From: Brevibacillus fluminis
GTDB taxonomy: Bacteria; Bacillota; Bacilli; Brevibacillales; Brevibacillaceae
Length of the DNA: 64,000 bases
NCBI RefSeq assembly: GCF_003710825.1
Contig: NZ_RHHQ01000004.1
Coordinates: 62,001 to 126,000, forward strand
Direction of reading: 5' to 3'
Numbering within the stretch: the first letter of the stretch is position 1; each line of letters opens with the position of its first letter. The notes under the pieces are model-generated. The model saw only the letters and a list, made by a program, of their open reading frames with translations. It did no database searches and had not been told where the DNA came from. Below, one piece after another: positions 7,502 through 15,470 of the stretch. The position numbers and the translations under genes were made by a program.

Positions 7502-8413
7502 TTACGATTCGCGCTTTCGCTTGATTTGCTGTTCAAGCATGACGTCCATCAACAAAAGATCCTGCAGTGGCTCCGATGGGTCCGTCGTCAGCAGTGCTGA
7601 AACGGCTGCTAGCGCTGATTTGACCGCATGATAGGAATAAAAGGCGTCCCGCTCCTCATCCGTTGCTTGCGAAAGGTCGGATAGCTCATGTACAGGATAC
7701 GGAAAATCACTGGTCACTCCCGCCCGATCGAGAATCAGCAGCGCTTGCTTGATCGCAAGAATCGCAGCGCTCGCACTCAAGCTATACCCTTTGCGCAGCT
7801 CGTCCCACACCTGAAAGGCTGACCGTTGTACCCGCTCACCCGTCGGCTGGGTGACGAATCCGCTTTTTCTTCCTTCGCGCAACAGCCAATCGACTAAAAT
7901 ATCCGTACGCGGTGGAAAGGCGTACACTTGAAGTTTCATTTCCAGCTCTGTCGGTGTATCCCGCGCAAATCGTGCGTACGGCAGAATCACTTCATAACGA
8001 CGAGAAGGATGGCCGGGTACACTTACATAGACGATTCCATTGCGAATGGCGGTAATTTGCAGCTTCGTCCGTGACGGAATACGGGCTTGCGGAGCTTTTT
8101 CGCGGCGAATGTTCGCTGGCGACAGCTCGGTGCCGTATAAGTAATATTCCATCGGAGAATCGAGCCACGGAATCGGCTCTCTATGTATGATCTGATAAAC
8201 GCCGGTAATCGTGATCCACTCGCTCGGCTGCTCCTGAAACCTGACTAGAACTTTATGGCGCTCCTCTTCCGGGGGCAGGGCTTGGTCCTCATCAGCCACA
8301 TTCGGTTGAAGCGGACAATGCTCCATGATTAGACAGTCATGCAAACCAAGCCGGTCCATCAATTCACGCTTGTTCACGCGTTCATAGCCAATTTTATAAA
8401 TGGCTTGCTTCAT
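7502..8413 (-). CDS. uncharacterised protein, 303 aa
   Basis: A soluble 303-aa protein with no signal peptide or membrane segments and no motif I recognise. The N-terminal third has alternating beta strands (a segment with VLVRFQEQPSEWITITGVYQ, and a later strand IRNGIVYVSVPG). The C-terminal half is helical, with SLSASAAILAIKQALLI and a final acidic/basic helix. GGAGGGGG precedes the ATG at 8413. It is a single-gene unit, with a terminator after it and the terminator of the preceding unit upstream. Codon use matches neighbours, so it appears resident rather than acquired. No function can be proposed. Confidence 0.75.
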   Translation of the reverse strand: MKQAIYKIGYERVNKRELMDRLGLHDCLIMEHCPLQPNVADEDQALPPEEERHKVLVRFQEQPSEWITITGVYQIIHREPIPWLDSPMEYYLYGTELSPANIRREKAPQARIPSRTKLQITAIRNGIVYVSVPGHPSRRYEVILPYARFARDTPTELEMKLQVYAFPPRTDILVDWLLREGRKSGFVTQPTGERVQRSAFQVWDELRKGYSLSASAAILAIKQALLILDRAGVTSDFPYPVHELSDLSQATDEERDAFYSYHAVKSALAAVSALLTTDPSEPLQDLLLMDVMLEQQIKRKRES

Positions 8414-8578
8414 CTCATCGACCCCCTCCCATCATACGTTTCAGTTTGGGATATTTCCTCTTCCCTTACACATCATTCAACTCCACCGAACCATCATACA
8501 TGAAAACGCATGCAAATACGATACTCTTTCTACGCTGGTTTGCGTTTCTTGTATTTGCGTGCCATGTTCTACAGCTAC

Positions 8579-8608
8579 AAAAAAATACGCCAGCAAAATC
8601 TGGCGTAT
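8579..8608 (-). terminator. Rho-independent terminator
   Basis: ATACGCCAG pairs perfectly with CTGGCGTAT around six bases, and on the minus strand seven T follow. It terminates the 8634-8981 gene. Confidence 0.88.
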
Positions 8609-8633
8609 TCAAACGAGTTTGATATGTTTCCGC

Positions 8634-8981
8634 TTACTGTAGAACCGTACGTCCCAGTGTATTCAGACACTCTTCCAGCCATTCCCGCGATTTCGGCTGC
8701 GTAGTCACTTCCGGTACGTTTTCGAGCATTTCTTTCAGCAATTTTTGTAAGAAAAAGAGCTCTGGCAATGCCAAGGCGATGGTCACCTGTTTTGGCGGCT
8801 TTGGCTGCTCCTTCAAAAATGCCACGCCGTTTAGTAATTCTGCTGCAATCGTCTCGGTCACACGCTGCAATTCCGGACGCGTGATTAACTCGTCATAGCA
8901 GCCGTCAAAAAGCTGGCAAAGCACCAAAAAAGCTTGCGTCCCCAGCTCTACTTGTTTTTTATCCATCATTGGTTCTGTCAT
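8634..8981 (-). CDS. hypothetical helical protein, 115 aa
   Basis: A mostly alpha-helical protein beginning MTEPMMDKK. The frame extends upstream, but the extension is the out-of-frame copy of another small gene. Only the ATG at 8981 has a proper ribosome site (GGAGG, seven bases away). The sequence is rich in Leu/Glu with helices such as LPELFFLQKLLKEMLENVPE. No known domain is recognised. It is preceded by an extended -10 element at 9016-9024 and ends at a strong terminator, so it is a monocistronic unit. It could be a DUF1641/DUF-type helical protein, but I cannot assign it. Confidence 0.7.
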   Translation of the reverse strand: MTEPMMDKKQVELGTQAFLVLCQLFDGCYDELITRPELQRVTETIAAELLNGVAFLKEQPKPPKQVTIALALPELFFLQKLLKEMLENVPEVTTQPKSREWLEECLNTLGRTVLQ

Positions 8982-9015
8982 TTCTGTGCCTCCGTTTTCA
9001 AGCATAGCTTTGGAC

Positions 9016-9024
9016 ATTATAGCA
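9016..9024 (-). promoter_or_regulatory. extended -10 promoter element
   Basis: On the minus strand TGCTATAAT is a perfect extended -10 (TGnTATAAT) about 35 bases before the start of the 115-aa gene. No good -35 hexamer is visible, as is common with extended -10 promoters. Confidence 0.55.
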
Positions 9025-9061
9025 TGCTTGCCTCCTAGACGCACATTCTTATCTGTATAAG

Positions 9062-9096
9062 AAAAAGCAAGCCATCTGCTTTCGCGTACGGCTTGC
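9062..9096 (-). terminator. Rho-independent terminator of the 39-aa gene
   Basis: GCAAGCC pairs with GGCTTGC, followed on the minus strand by TTTTTC. It separates the small gene at 9115-9234 from the 115-aa gene. Confidence 0.75.
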
Positions 9097-9114
9097 CTGT
9101 TTTCCATGCGATGC

Positions 9115-9234
9115 TTATTTTTTGTGATTGTCGTTGTAATTGCTATCGCGGATGTTGCTGTTTTGATCATTGGTATCGAGTGTTTTTCCGCGGTTTTTGC
9201 CGAGGTCTTTACTATTGTTGTTTTTGCTGGACAT
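9115..9234 (-). CDS. 39-aa hydrophilic Asn/Lys/Asp-rich protein
   Basis: A short gene with a near-perfect ribosome site (AAGGAGGTGGCGAC before the ATG) and its own terminator. The product starts MSSKNNNSKDLGKNRG and continues with many Asn, Asp, Lys and Gln residues and no hydrophobic stretch, so it should be soluble and largely unstructured. Such compositions are typical of minor small acid-soluble spore proteins or other late-sporulation peptides in Bacillales, but I cannot match it to a named Ssp. It lies 60 bases downstream of the UbiD gene in the same orientation. Confidence 0.65.
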   Translation of the reverse strand: MSSKNNNSKDLGKNRGKTLDTNDQNSNIRDSNYNDNHKK

Positions 9235-9293
9235 GTCGCCACCTCCTTATTCAAGTGGTAGCTTGTCCAAGTCGCTTGATGGCTATGCCGTTA

Positions 9294-11123
9294 TCACAGG
9301 ATCCCGCCTAAACTCGCACCTTTTGCAAACAACCGCTCGATGTTCCTTTCTACTTGTGGATCCGGAATCAGCGGTGGTGCTTGATGCGGCTTGACTCGTG
9401 CGTCAATAATGACGTTGTCACAGCCCCAATGCTTGTTTTCGTAGTAGCTGTTCAAGCCGTACATATCATGAGATGGATTGCTTCGGGTAAACGTCGCCCA
9501 AAAGAAATTTTTCATCGAATCGCTCAAAAATGCACTGTCGTCGCACAGGATGATCAGCGGACACGTCGGTAATGTTCCTCGGGTCCGAATCATTTCGCAC
9601 AAGTCCTGCAGCTCTTCCTGTGCTTTTGCATACGTGGTGAAAGCCGGTCCTTGCAGCGCCACGATGCCTGGCATCACCAACCGCGCCCCTGCAAAACCGC
9701 GCAGTTCGGTTAGCTCCTGCGGTGTTTCTTTGCAAAGCTCCCGTTTTTTCTCGCCATACGCTGCAAAGACCACTTTGCTCCCGCTATTTAAGCCCGTGCC
9801 GGAATAATCGAGCGTATCGATCGTCGTATTGGTTTGAAAATGAAGGTCGCGGTGCAAGTCGATCCGCTCCAGAATATAGGACAAAAATGCTACTTCATCG
9901 TGTGTATCCAACGGCTGTCTGTCTTCCGCCGTGATGAACAAATACTTAGCGAGGCTCAATTGTCCGGTACCCAAAATGCGATTGGCGATCGTCAGCAGTT
10001 CGGTCGGCTGCTTGACCGCAAGATAAGGGGTATAGCGTTCGCTCCCGATCGCAAACAGCAGAGGATGAACGCCTGCAGCGTCGACCGCATGCACTTCCTT
10101 TACGCCTGGAATCTCTTGCTTGATCGCATCTCCAGTCAATTCATGAATCAGCGCGCCAAATGACGTGTCCTCCTGGGGCGGACGGCCCACAACCGTGAAC
10201 GGCCAGATTGCATTCGGTTTGGCATACACGTTTTTCACCTTCATCACGGGAAACGGATGCGTCAGGCTGTAGTAGCCCAAATGATCGCCGAACGGTCCTT
10301 CCGGTTTCGTTTCTCCCGGATGGATTTCACCCGTGATGACGAAATCAGCATCGTTGCTGATGCAATATCCGTCGATGTAGCTGTAATGAAACCGGCGTCC
10401 GGAAAGCAAACCGGCAAATGTGATTTCACTCAATCCTTCCGGCAAGGGCATGACGGCTGACAGCGTATGTGCCGGAGGGCCGCCGACAAAGCAGCTCACC
10501 TTAAGAGCTTCACCACGCCTGCTGGCTTTTTCATGGTGGACGCCGATCCCGCGATGAATTTGATAGTGCAAGCCGATTTCCTTGTTCAGCTCATACTCAT
10601 TGCCACTTAATTGGACACGGTACATGCCCAGATTGGAATTCATGATGCCAGGCTTGTCCGGGTCTTCCGAATAGACTTGCGGCAGCGTAATGAAGGCGCC
10701 GCCATCCATCGGCCAGCTTTTTATAAGCGGCAAATCTTCGATATTGATTTTGTTGGTGGCAACAGGCAGGCTGCTCGTCTTTTTGGCAGGCAGCGCCTTC
10801 CATGCGGCAAGACCGTTGCCGATGTTTTTCAACGGCTGCTTAAGTGCCTTGACCGGATCATTGCGCAGCGCGACGATATTTTCCGCCGCCTCCCATGTGT
10901 GGCGGAAAATGAACTTGCTGCGCTCGATCGTCCCGAACAGGTTGGACGCTGCCCGGAATTTCGACCCTTTTACATTTTCAAACAGCAAGGCAGGACCACC
11001 CGCTTCATACACTTTCAGGTGAACTGCAGCCATTTCCAAATCCGGGTCGACCTCTTCCTTGATTCGGACCAGATGGCCGTTCCTTTCCAAATCGATGATG
11101 CAATCTTCCAAATTGCGATACAT
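9294..11123 (-). CDS. UbiD-family decarboxylase
   Basis: A 609-aa prenylated-FMN-dependent decarboxylase of the UbiD family. Start: the frame continues upstream to about 11219, but family members begin at the equivalent of MYRNLEDCIIDLERNG, with a GGAG site ten bases before the ATG at 11123. Recognisable parts are the N-terminal ALLFENVKGS region and the central IHRGIGVHH segment. Further on come KPEGPFGDHLGYYSLTHPFP, containing conserved acidic and basic active-site residues, and the C-terminal VIIDARVKPH segment. UbiD enzymes decarboxylate aromatic or alpha,beta-unsaturated acids; long Firmicutes forms act in menaquinone-type pathways. The flavin prenyltransferase UbiX, needed for the cofactor, is not in the window, so substrate and pathway are open. 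Confidence 0.88.
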   Translation of the reverse strand: MYRNLEDCIIDLERNGHLVRIKEEVDPDLEMAAVHLKVYEAGGPALLFENVKGSKFRAASNLFGTIERSKFIFRHTWEAAENIVALRNDPVKALKQPLKNIGNGLAAWKALPAKKTSSLPVATNKINIEDLPLIKSWPMDGGAFITLPQVYSEDPDKPGIMNSNLGMYRVQLSGNEYELNKEIGLHYQIHRGIGVHHEKASRRGEALKVSCFVGGPPAHTLSAVMPLPEGLSEITFAGLLSGRRFHYSYIDGYCISNDADFVITGEIHPGETKPEGPFGDHLGYYSLTHPFPVMKVKNVYAKPNAIWPFTVVGRPPQEDTSFGALIHELTGDAIKQEIPGVKEVHAVDAAGVHPLLFAIGSERYTPYLAVKQPTELLTIANRILGTGQLSLAKYLFITAEDRQPLDTHDEVAFLSYILERIDLHRDLHFQTNTTIDTLDYSGTGLNSGSKVVFAAYGEKKRELCKETPQELTELRGFAGARLVMPGIVALQGPAFTTYAKAQEELQDLCEMIRTRGTLPTCPLIILCDDSAFLSDSMKNFFWATFTRSNPSHDMYGLNSYYENKHWGCDNVIIDARVKPHQAPPLIPDPQVERNIERLFAKGASLGGIL

Positions 11124-11384
11124 ACGGGACTTGCTCCAATCTATTGAAGTTTGGTATATGTGTTGAAAACTCGGCGGTGCCGAGCCTATTGGCGTTTCAC
11201 GGGAAGGTTTCATAACCACCCATCACATACAGTTAAAACGAATTCAGACAGGTTGTCAAACAATGGAGCCGCTCGTCTTTTTCGGGCGAATGCGGTGGAA
11301 CAGCCAACCATACGCTTTTCCCCTTCCGAACATAGCATGAACCGATACAAGGAAAAAGACCGTGCATAAAAGGGAGAGAGAAAC

Positions 11385-12467
11385 GTGGCAACTTTTTTTC
11401 ACGCCTATTTGGCAAAAGAGAAAATGGTCAGCACTATGATGAAAAAAAGAGGCATCGCTGGCGTGGGCATCGGCTTCTTGAATGAAAAAAACCGCAAGCA
11501 AGGCGCTTGCCTCATCGTTTATACGCACGGGAACCTTCCTTCCATCATGCGGCTCGTCCCCCATGCGGTCGGCCTGCAGATCGCCGGATCATCCATCTCT
11601 GTCCCCGTGCGCGCGATCCATTCTGGCGGCTTTCGTTCATTTGCCAGCATCCAGACGAACCGGTACAAGGAAAAAATCCGCCCGGTGAAAGCCGGCTACA
11701 GTGTAGGACGGCCGGATGCGTCAGGAACGGCCGGCCTAATCGTGACCAATTTTCCGGAGCGAAACCAATTGTACGTGTTAAGCAATAACCATGTTTTAAA
11801 CAGCGACAATTCACCCTCATTCACGGAAACGCTTCAGCCTGGCGGAGCCGATGGTGGACGTTCGCGCATCGACACGATCGGGAGGCTGGACCGTTTCGTC
11901 GCCCTGCGTAAAACCGGAGCTAATTTTGTAGATGGTGCGACTTCGATTCCGCTGCGTAATAGCCTCTTAACACCGCGCTATGCCACGGTTGGCGAATTGC
12001 CGGGGCATGTGTCCTCGTACCGAATCGGTGACAGAATGAAAAAAGTCGGCCGAACAACAGGGCTTGTCAAAGGCGTGGTTGAATCGATCCATACCGATAT
12101 CATGGTGGATTACGGTGATTACGGAAATTTGGGGACGATCCGGTTTCGCAATCAAACGGTCATTAAAGGCACCAATCGAGTTTCTCTTCCCGGAGACTCC
12201 GGCTCCGTCTGGCTGCGGGAACGAGGTAATTTCGCAGCAGCTGTCAATTTCGCCGGTACCGTAGATGGCAGGCGCTCGATTGCCTATCCGGTCGAATGGT
12301 TCATGCAAGTGTTTCAGACCCGTGTCGCTACGGCAAAAGGTGTCGGCAGCGTTCTACGGGCGAGCAACCGCAATCACTACCAAGTCCGCCCGCTCACACC
12401 AGCGGAACTACGCACGATCCAGGTTCGCCAAGTCAAAAAACAAACCAAAAAACGTCCCACGAAATGA
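11385..12467 (+). CDS. trypsin-fold serine peptidase without signal peptide
   Basis: A 360-aa protein with a chymotrypsin-like catalytic pattern: H136 in SNNHVLN, D183 in VDGATS and S272 in PGDSGS. This spacing and the non-classical sequence around the His resemble Nal1-like/S1-type peptidases. No signal peptide or membrane anchor is visible, so it would act inside the cell or on the forespore/spore. The N-terminal 100 residues (KKRGIAGVGIGFL and a GG-containing strand pair) may be a pro- or substrate domain. The C-terminus is Lys-rich. It starts at a GTG with AGGGAGAG upstream. It is divergent from ubiD and followed by a terminator, so it is monocistronic. Targets are unknown. Confidence 0.8.
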   Translation: MATFFHAYLAKEKMVSTMMKKRGIAGVGIGFLNEKNRKQGACLIVYTHGNLPSIMRLVPHAVGLQIAGSSISVPVRAIHSGGFRSFASIQTNRYKEKIRPVKAGYSVGRPDASGTAGLIVTNFPERNQLYVLSNNHVLNSDNSPSFTETLQPGGADGGRSRIDTIGRLDRFVALRKTGANFVDGATSIPLRNSLLTPRYATVGELPGHVSSYRIGDRMKKVGRTTGLVKGVVESIHTDIMVDYGDYGNLGTIRFRNQTVIKGTNRVSLPGDSGSVWLRERGNFAAAVNFAGTVDGRRSIAYPVEWFMQVFQTRVATAKGVGSVLRASNRNHYQVRPLTPAELRTIQVRQVKKQTKKRPTK

Positions 12468-12495
12468 GCGCTTGCCATTATGGCGGCGCTTTTTT
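12467..12495 (+). terminator. Rho-independent terminator
   Basis: AGCGC...GCCAT pairs with ATGGC...GCGCT and is followed by six T. It overlaps the last base of the stop codon of the peptidase gene. Confidence 0.75.
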
Positions 12496-12610
12496 CTGTG
12501 TGTACTACTTCTCTAGTTATCCGCCCATTTTCCTGTGCATCTATCACGCCCCGGGCGAATGCACATACATTACTACAGAGAAAACTACTTACAGATTGCG
12601 AGTGAATCCG

Positions 12611-12955
12611 ATGAACGAACAGCAAAATCAACCGTTAGAATATCAGCAACAGCCATTGCAGCATCAGCCAATGCAGCATCAGCTGGAGCACCATTTCCAA
12701 TACCCGATCGATCCGACTCAATATTCCATCGAGCAAGTTCGCTTTGGCTTTGGCGGCTTTGGCGGCGCAGGCTGGATTCTCCCTCTTCTCTTCTTGACTC
12801 CGTTCTTCTTTAATCGTGGCGGAGGATATGGTGGTGGATATGATGGAGCCAACTTCGCACAATCGTATCCATTACCGTATCCATATCCGTATCCGTATCC
12901 ACTTCCGACCTATCAATCCACGCCTGGCTTTCCAACTTACCCCCCCTACTACTAA
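12611..12955 (+). CDS. Gln/Tyr/Pro-rich small protein, spore-coat-like
   Basis: A 114-aa low-complexity protein. The N-terminus is Gln/His-rich (repeats of QHQ), the middle has a Gly/Phe-rich stretch and a hydrophobic segment GWILPLLFLTPFF that could insert in a membrane. Then come GGGYGGGY repeats and a C-terminus of alternating Pro-Tyr (PYPYPYPYP). This composition is typical of spore-coat or exosporium proteins in Bacillales, so a spore-surface role is inferred. The start at 12611 has only a weak ribosome site (GAGTGA). The terminator right after the stop supports a discrete gene. Confidence 0.65.
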   Translation: MNEQQNQPLEYQQQPLQHQPMQHQLEHHFQYPIDPTQYSIEQVRFGFGGFGGAGWILPLLFLTPFFFNRGGGYGGGYDGANFAQSYPLPYPYPYPYPLPTYQSTPGFPTYPPYY

Positions 12956-12971
12956 ACAACAATTGAACAAG

Positions 12972-13007
12972 CGGGGATGTCTGTTCACTTCAGACATCCC
13001 CGTTTTC
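12972..13007 (+). terminator. strong Rho-independent terminator
   Basis: CGGGGATGTCTG pairs perfectly (12 pairs) with CAGACATCCCCG around seven bases, followed by TTTTC. It ends the Pro/Tyr-rich small gene. Confidence 0.9.
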
Positions 13008-13112
13008 TCGATTCACTGCCAAGACAAGCCTCTTGGTAAAATTTCCAAACGAACCGGATTGTTCGTTGAAATCGCTATTCCCAATCGAACAATTTTATGC
13101 TAAGCTCAATTT

Positions 13113-13130
13113 GTTCGATTTTAATCGAAC
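13113..13130. promoter_or_regulatory. palindromic operator candidate upstream of the ArsR-type gene
   Basis: GTTCGATT-TT-AATCGAAC is an 8-2-8 palindrome ending 30 bases before the ATG. Further copies of the half site (TTGTTCG or CGAACAA) occur at about 13059, 13085 and 13152, so the 120-base region carries a cluster of GTTCG elements. This fits autoregulation by the ArsR-type product. Confidence 0.55.
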
Positions 13131-13160
13131 TTATTTTTATTTTTATAGGAGTCGAACAAA

Positions 13161-14090
13161 ATGGCATATAAACTAATCGTTGACAGCTCGCCCGTCTATG
13201 AATTGGTCACCAGCTTTTATACGTTCATTCATTGGAAGCAAATGAAGCATGCGCGGCTCGGGAGTGAATGGCGCGATCAAGTCGGTCGCGGCCTTTCTAC
13301 TTCATTCGCACAGGAATTGTCAGACGAACGTTGGGAAGTGCTGCACCGCATCAATTTACTGGTCGGCCTCTGTCCAGAAAAAGATTCCGTCAGTGCATTT
13401 CTAAACTGGCTCGCTGCCCAATCGCCTGGCGACATTTATGAACGGCTCGCTCCTTGGGTCGATAGCATCCCGGCCAATCTAGAAGATATCCGCGACCAGT
13501 CCGTCTATTTGCTGTCAGAATGGAACCGTCACTATTTTCAAACGGTCGACAGTACTTTGATTGAGGGACTGCATCAGGATGCCTCCGAGAAGCGGCAGTT
13601 GGCGGACACGCTGCCAGCGTTGGAGGTTGTGGATTTGGCAACTAACGGCATGCTGATCGAGCCGGTTTCCGAGCTGCAGACGGTCTATCTCATCCCCCAA
13701 TACCATTGCCATCCTTATGCGATCATCGATTTTCACCGTTCTGTCTGCACGTGCCTGTATCCTTCCCGGCTCTTAGACGAGCGACTCAACCAGCCTTCAT
13801 GGACGCTTCAAGACGCTACGCAATCGCTTGCGGACGACAAGCGGCTTAAAATCCTCCGTTTTATCGCCCGGCAGCCTTGCAGTTTTTCCGATATTCAACA
13901 GTACATCGGGTTGGCCAAAAGCACGGTCAATCACCATCTGTCGTTATTACGCCGTGCCGGGATGATTCACGCACATTATGCTGGACATTCCACTGCACAG
14001 CGCTACAGTTTGCGGCCGCGCGGTTTTGAGACTTTGCACCAGCTACTGCAGACCTTCATTTTCCCGGCGAATCAGGAGGGTGGACGATGA
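13161..14090 (+). CDS. ArsR-type winged-helix regulator with a large N-terminal domain
   Basis: A 309-aa regulator. Residues 1-215 form a mixed domain (Trp-rich helices followed by a beta region with YLIPQYHCHPYAIIDF) of the kind fused to ArsR helix-turn-helix domains. Residues about 225-300 are the winged helix, with ADDKRLKILRFIARQPCSFSDIQQYI and the recognition helix AKSTVNHHLSLLRRAGMI. The N-terminal part probably senses a ligand. The gene overlaps the following MFS gene by four bases (ATGA), so it likely controls that pump. GTTCG-palindromes upstream suggest autoregulation. AGGAG precedes the ATG. The inducing compound is unknown. Confidence 0.85.
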   Translation: MAYKLIVDSSPVYELVTSFYTFIHWKQMKHARLGSEWRDQVGRGLSTSFAQELSDERWEVLHRINLLVGLCPEKDSVSAFLNWLAAQSPGDIYERLAPWVDSIPANLEDIRDQSVYLLSEWNRHYFQTVDSTLIEGLHQDASEKRQLADTLPALEVVDLATNGMLIEPVSELQTVYLIPQYHCHPYAIIDFHRSVCTCLYPSRLLDERLNQPSWTLQDATQSLADDKRLKILRFIARQPCSFSDIQQYIGLAKSTVNHHLSLLRRAGMIHAHYAGHSTAQRYSLRPRGFETLHQLLQTFIFPANQEGGR

Positions 14091-15319
14091 ATCGCTTACG
14101 GCTCTTTTTGCAAGAATTCCATCCGGTCGTCCATCTCTTGCTTGCAGGCGCAGTTACACTGGCAGTCGCCAATTGCATCAGCATCCTGTATTTGCCGCTG
14201 TATCTTGTGCGCGTCCATCACATCGATCCTGTCATGATCGGGTTGATCGTCGGCGTTGGATCGCTCGCATCGATGTTCGGCGGCTTTTTCGCCGGTACGC
14301 TTTCCGACATGATCGGCAGACGTAAAGTCATTCTCGTCTCGCTTTATTTGGCGGTCGCGCTGTTCGTTGCTTTGGGCATGGCTGATCATCCGTTGGCGCT
14401 ATTTTTCATCATGATTCTCGACGGCTGGTGTGTCGCCTGTTACGCTCCCGTGGCAAAGGCATTGATGAGCGATATGACGCCAACGGAAAAACGGATGCGC
14501 GTTTTTTCGCTGCGCTATGTGGCCACGAATATCGGCTATGCGGCAGGACCCGCGATCGGTGCCTATATCTCACTCTCTGGCGTCTTGAACCCGTTTTACT
14601 GTTCGGCAGGGCTGCTCTTGGTTTATACCATCGCGTTACACATATGTCTCAACCGCTACGGTATCAAGCATGTTTCCGGCCAATCCGGCGATCAGACCAC
14701 TTTTGCCTCCGCCATGAAAACGATCGCGCGAGATAAAATATTGCTTTCCTTTATTCTCGGGGGAATCATCAGCACAATGGTGCATGGCAAATGGTCCGTT
14801 ACCATTCAGCAGCATTTGGAAGGAAGCGTCGTGAATGGCGAGTTGCTTTACGGCACGCTTGTGTCAGTCAACAGCATCGGCGTCATCCTCCTCCAATACC
14901 CGCTGACCCGCTGGGCGGAAAAGCATTCGCCGTTTTTTATGGTCGTGATTGGTACCCTCTTGTTCACCCTCGGAACGATTGGTTTCGGACTGTCGATAGG
15001 GTGGGCATCGTTCATCGCATCCATGATCGTCTTCACGGTCGGTGAGATTTTAATGATTCCAAGCGAATTCATCCTGATTGACCGCATTACGCCTGACGAC
15101 ATGCGCGGCACGTATTATGGCGCACAAAATTTAACTGAGCTTGGCAGTTTCCTAGGTCCAGTCTTCGGTGGCCTGCTGCTGCAAAAGTACGGGGGCACCA
15201 CGATGTTTTTCGGATTCGCTGCGATTCTTTTGATCAGCCTGATTTTTTTCCGCAATGGTCATATTCGCTGGCAGAAGAAGCAGCAGAGTACGCCACATGG
15301 GCATGTGATTTCTCAGTAA
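14087..15319 (+). CDS. MFS transporter, 12 TM
   Basis: A 410-aa major-facilitator protein with about twelve hydrophobic helices. The signature between helices 2 and 3 is clear (GGFFAGTLSDMIGRRK), with a related loop MSDMTPTEKRMR after helix 4. The second half has the DRITPDDMRGTYYGA segment common in DHA1 drug:proton antiporters. It is translationally coupled to the ArsR-type regulator, which suggests inducible efflux of a toxic compound made or met by the cell. The substrate cannot be read from the sequence. No clear terminator follows. A new promoter starts 32 bases after the stop. Confidence 0.9.
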   Translation: MNRLRLFLQEFHPVVHLLLAGAVTLAVANCISILYLPLYLVRVHHIDPVMIGLIVGVGSLASMFGGFFAGTLSDMIGRRKVILVSLYLAVALFVALGMADHPLALFFIMILDGWCVACYAPVAKALMSDMTPTEKRMRVFSLRYVATNIGYAAGPAIGAYISLSGVLNPFYCSAGLLLVYTIALHICLNRYGIKHVSGQSGDQTTFASAMKTIARDKILLSFILGGIISTMVHGKWSVTIQQHLEGSVVNGELLYGTLVSVNSIGVILLQYPLTRWAEKHSPFFMVVIGTLLFTLGTIGFGLSIGWASFIASMIVFTVGEILMIPSEFILIDRITPDDMRGTYYGAQNLTELGSFLGPVFGGLLLQKYGGTTMFFGFAAILLISLIFFRNGHIRWQKKQQSTPHGHVISQ

Positions 15320-15350
15320 AAAATGTATACAACCACAACACACCAGGATA

Positions 15351-15379
15351 TTGACAAATATTTATTTTTGTGTTATAAT
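15351..15379 (+). promoter_or_regulatory. perfect-consensus sigma-A promoter
   Basis: TTGACA at 15351-15356, 17-base AT-rich spacer, TATAAT at 15374-15379. Both hexamers match the consensus exactly. It would start transcription near 15386, giving an 84-base leader before the methyltransferase. Such a strong promoter implies control after initiation, consistent with the hairpin downstream. Confidence 0.88.
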
Positions 15380-15423
15380 TAAAAATTAACATATTTACTT
15401 CGTTCGTTTTCTTGTGATAAAAA

Positions 15424-15470
15424 TAGAGATGCACCTACCTTCCCCCCAACTGATTAGGAGGTTATCTCTA
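15424..15470 (+). promoter_or_regulatory. hairpin sequestering the ribosome-binding site
   Basis: TAGAGAT (15424-15430) pairs with ATCTCTA (15464-15470), ACCT (15433-15436) with AGGT (15459-15462), and CCT (15438-15440) with AGG (15456-15458). The whole AGGAGG ribosome site and the first base of the ATG are in the stem. The only interruptions are a small internal loop and one bulge, and the terminal loop is 15 bases. The fold would block translation unless melted or bound, as in an RNA thermometer, translational attenuator or protein-controlled leader. Confidence 0.65.

Noticed and set aside
8500..8640. Plus-strand hydrophobic 40-codon frame and a minus-strand 11-codon basic frame between 8414 and 8633
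   Set aside because: Neither has a ribosome site, and the first runs through the terminator stem at 8585-8608.
8982..9254. N-terminal extension of the 115-aa gene up to position 9254
   Set aside because: It reads the 39-aa gene in the wrong frame. The ribosome site at 8981 and the terminator at 9062-9096 show two separate genes.
10611..11147. 178-codon plus-strand frame opposite ubiD
   Set aside because: Antisense of the UbiD coding sequence with no independent coding signs.
12296..12610. Extension of the Pro/Tyr-rich protein into the peptidase gene
   Set aside because: The upstream part overlaps the peptidase gene in another frame and crosses its terminator.
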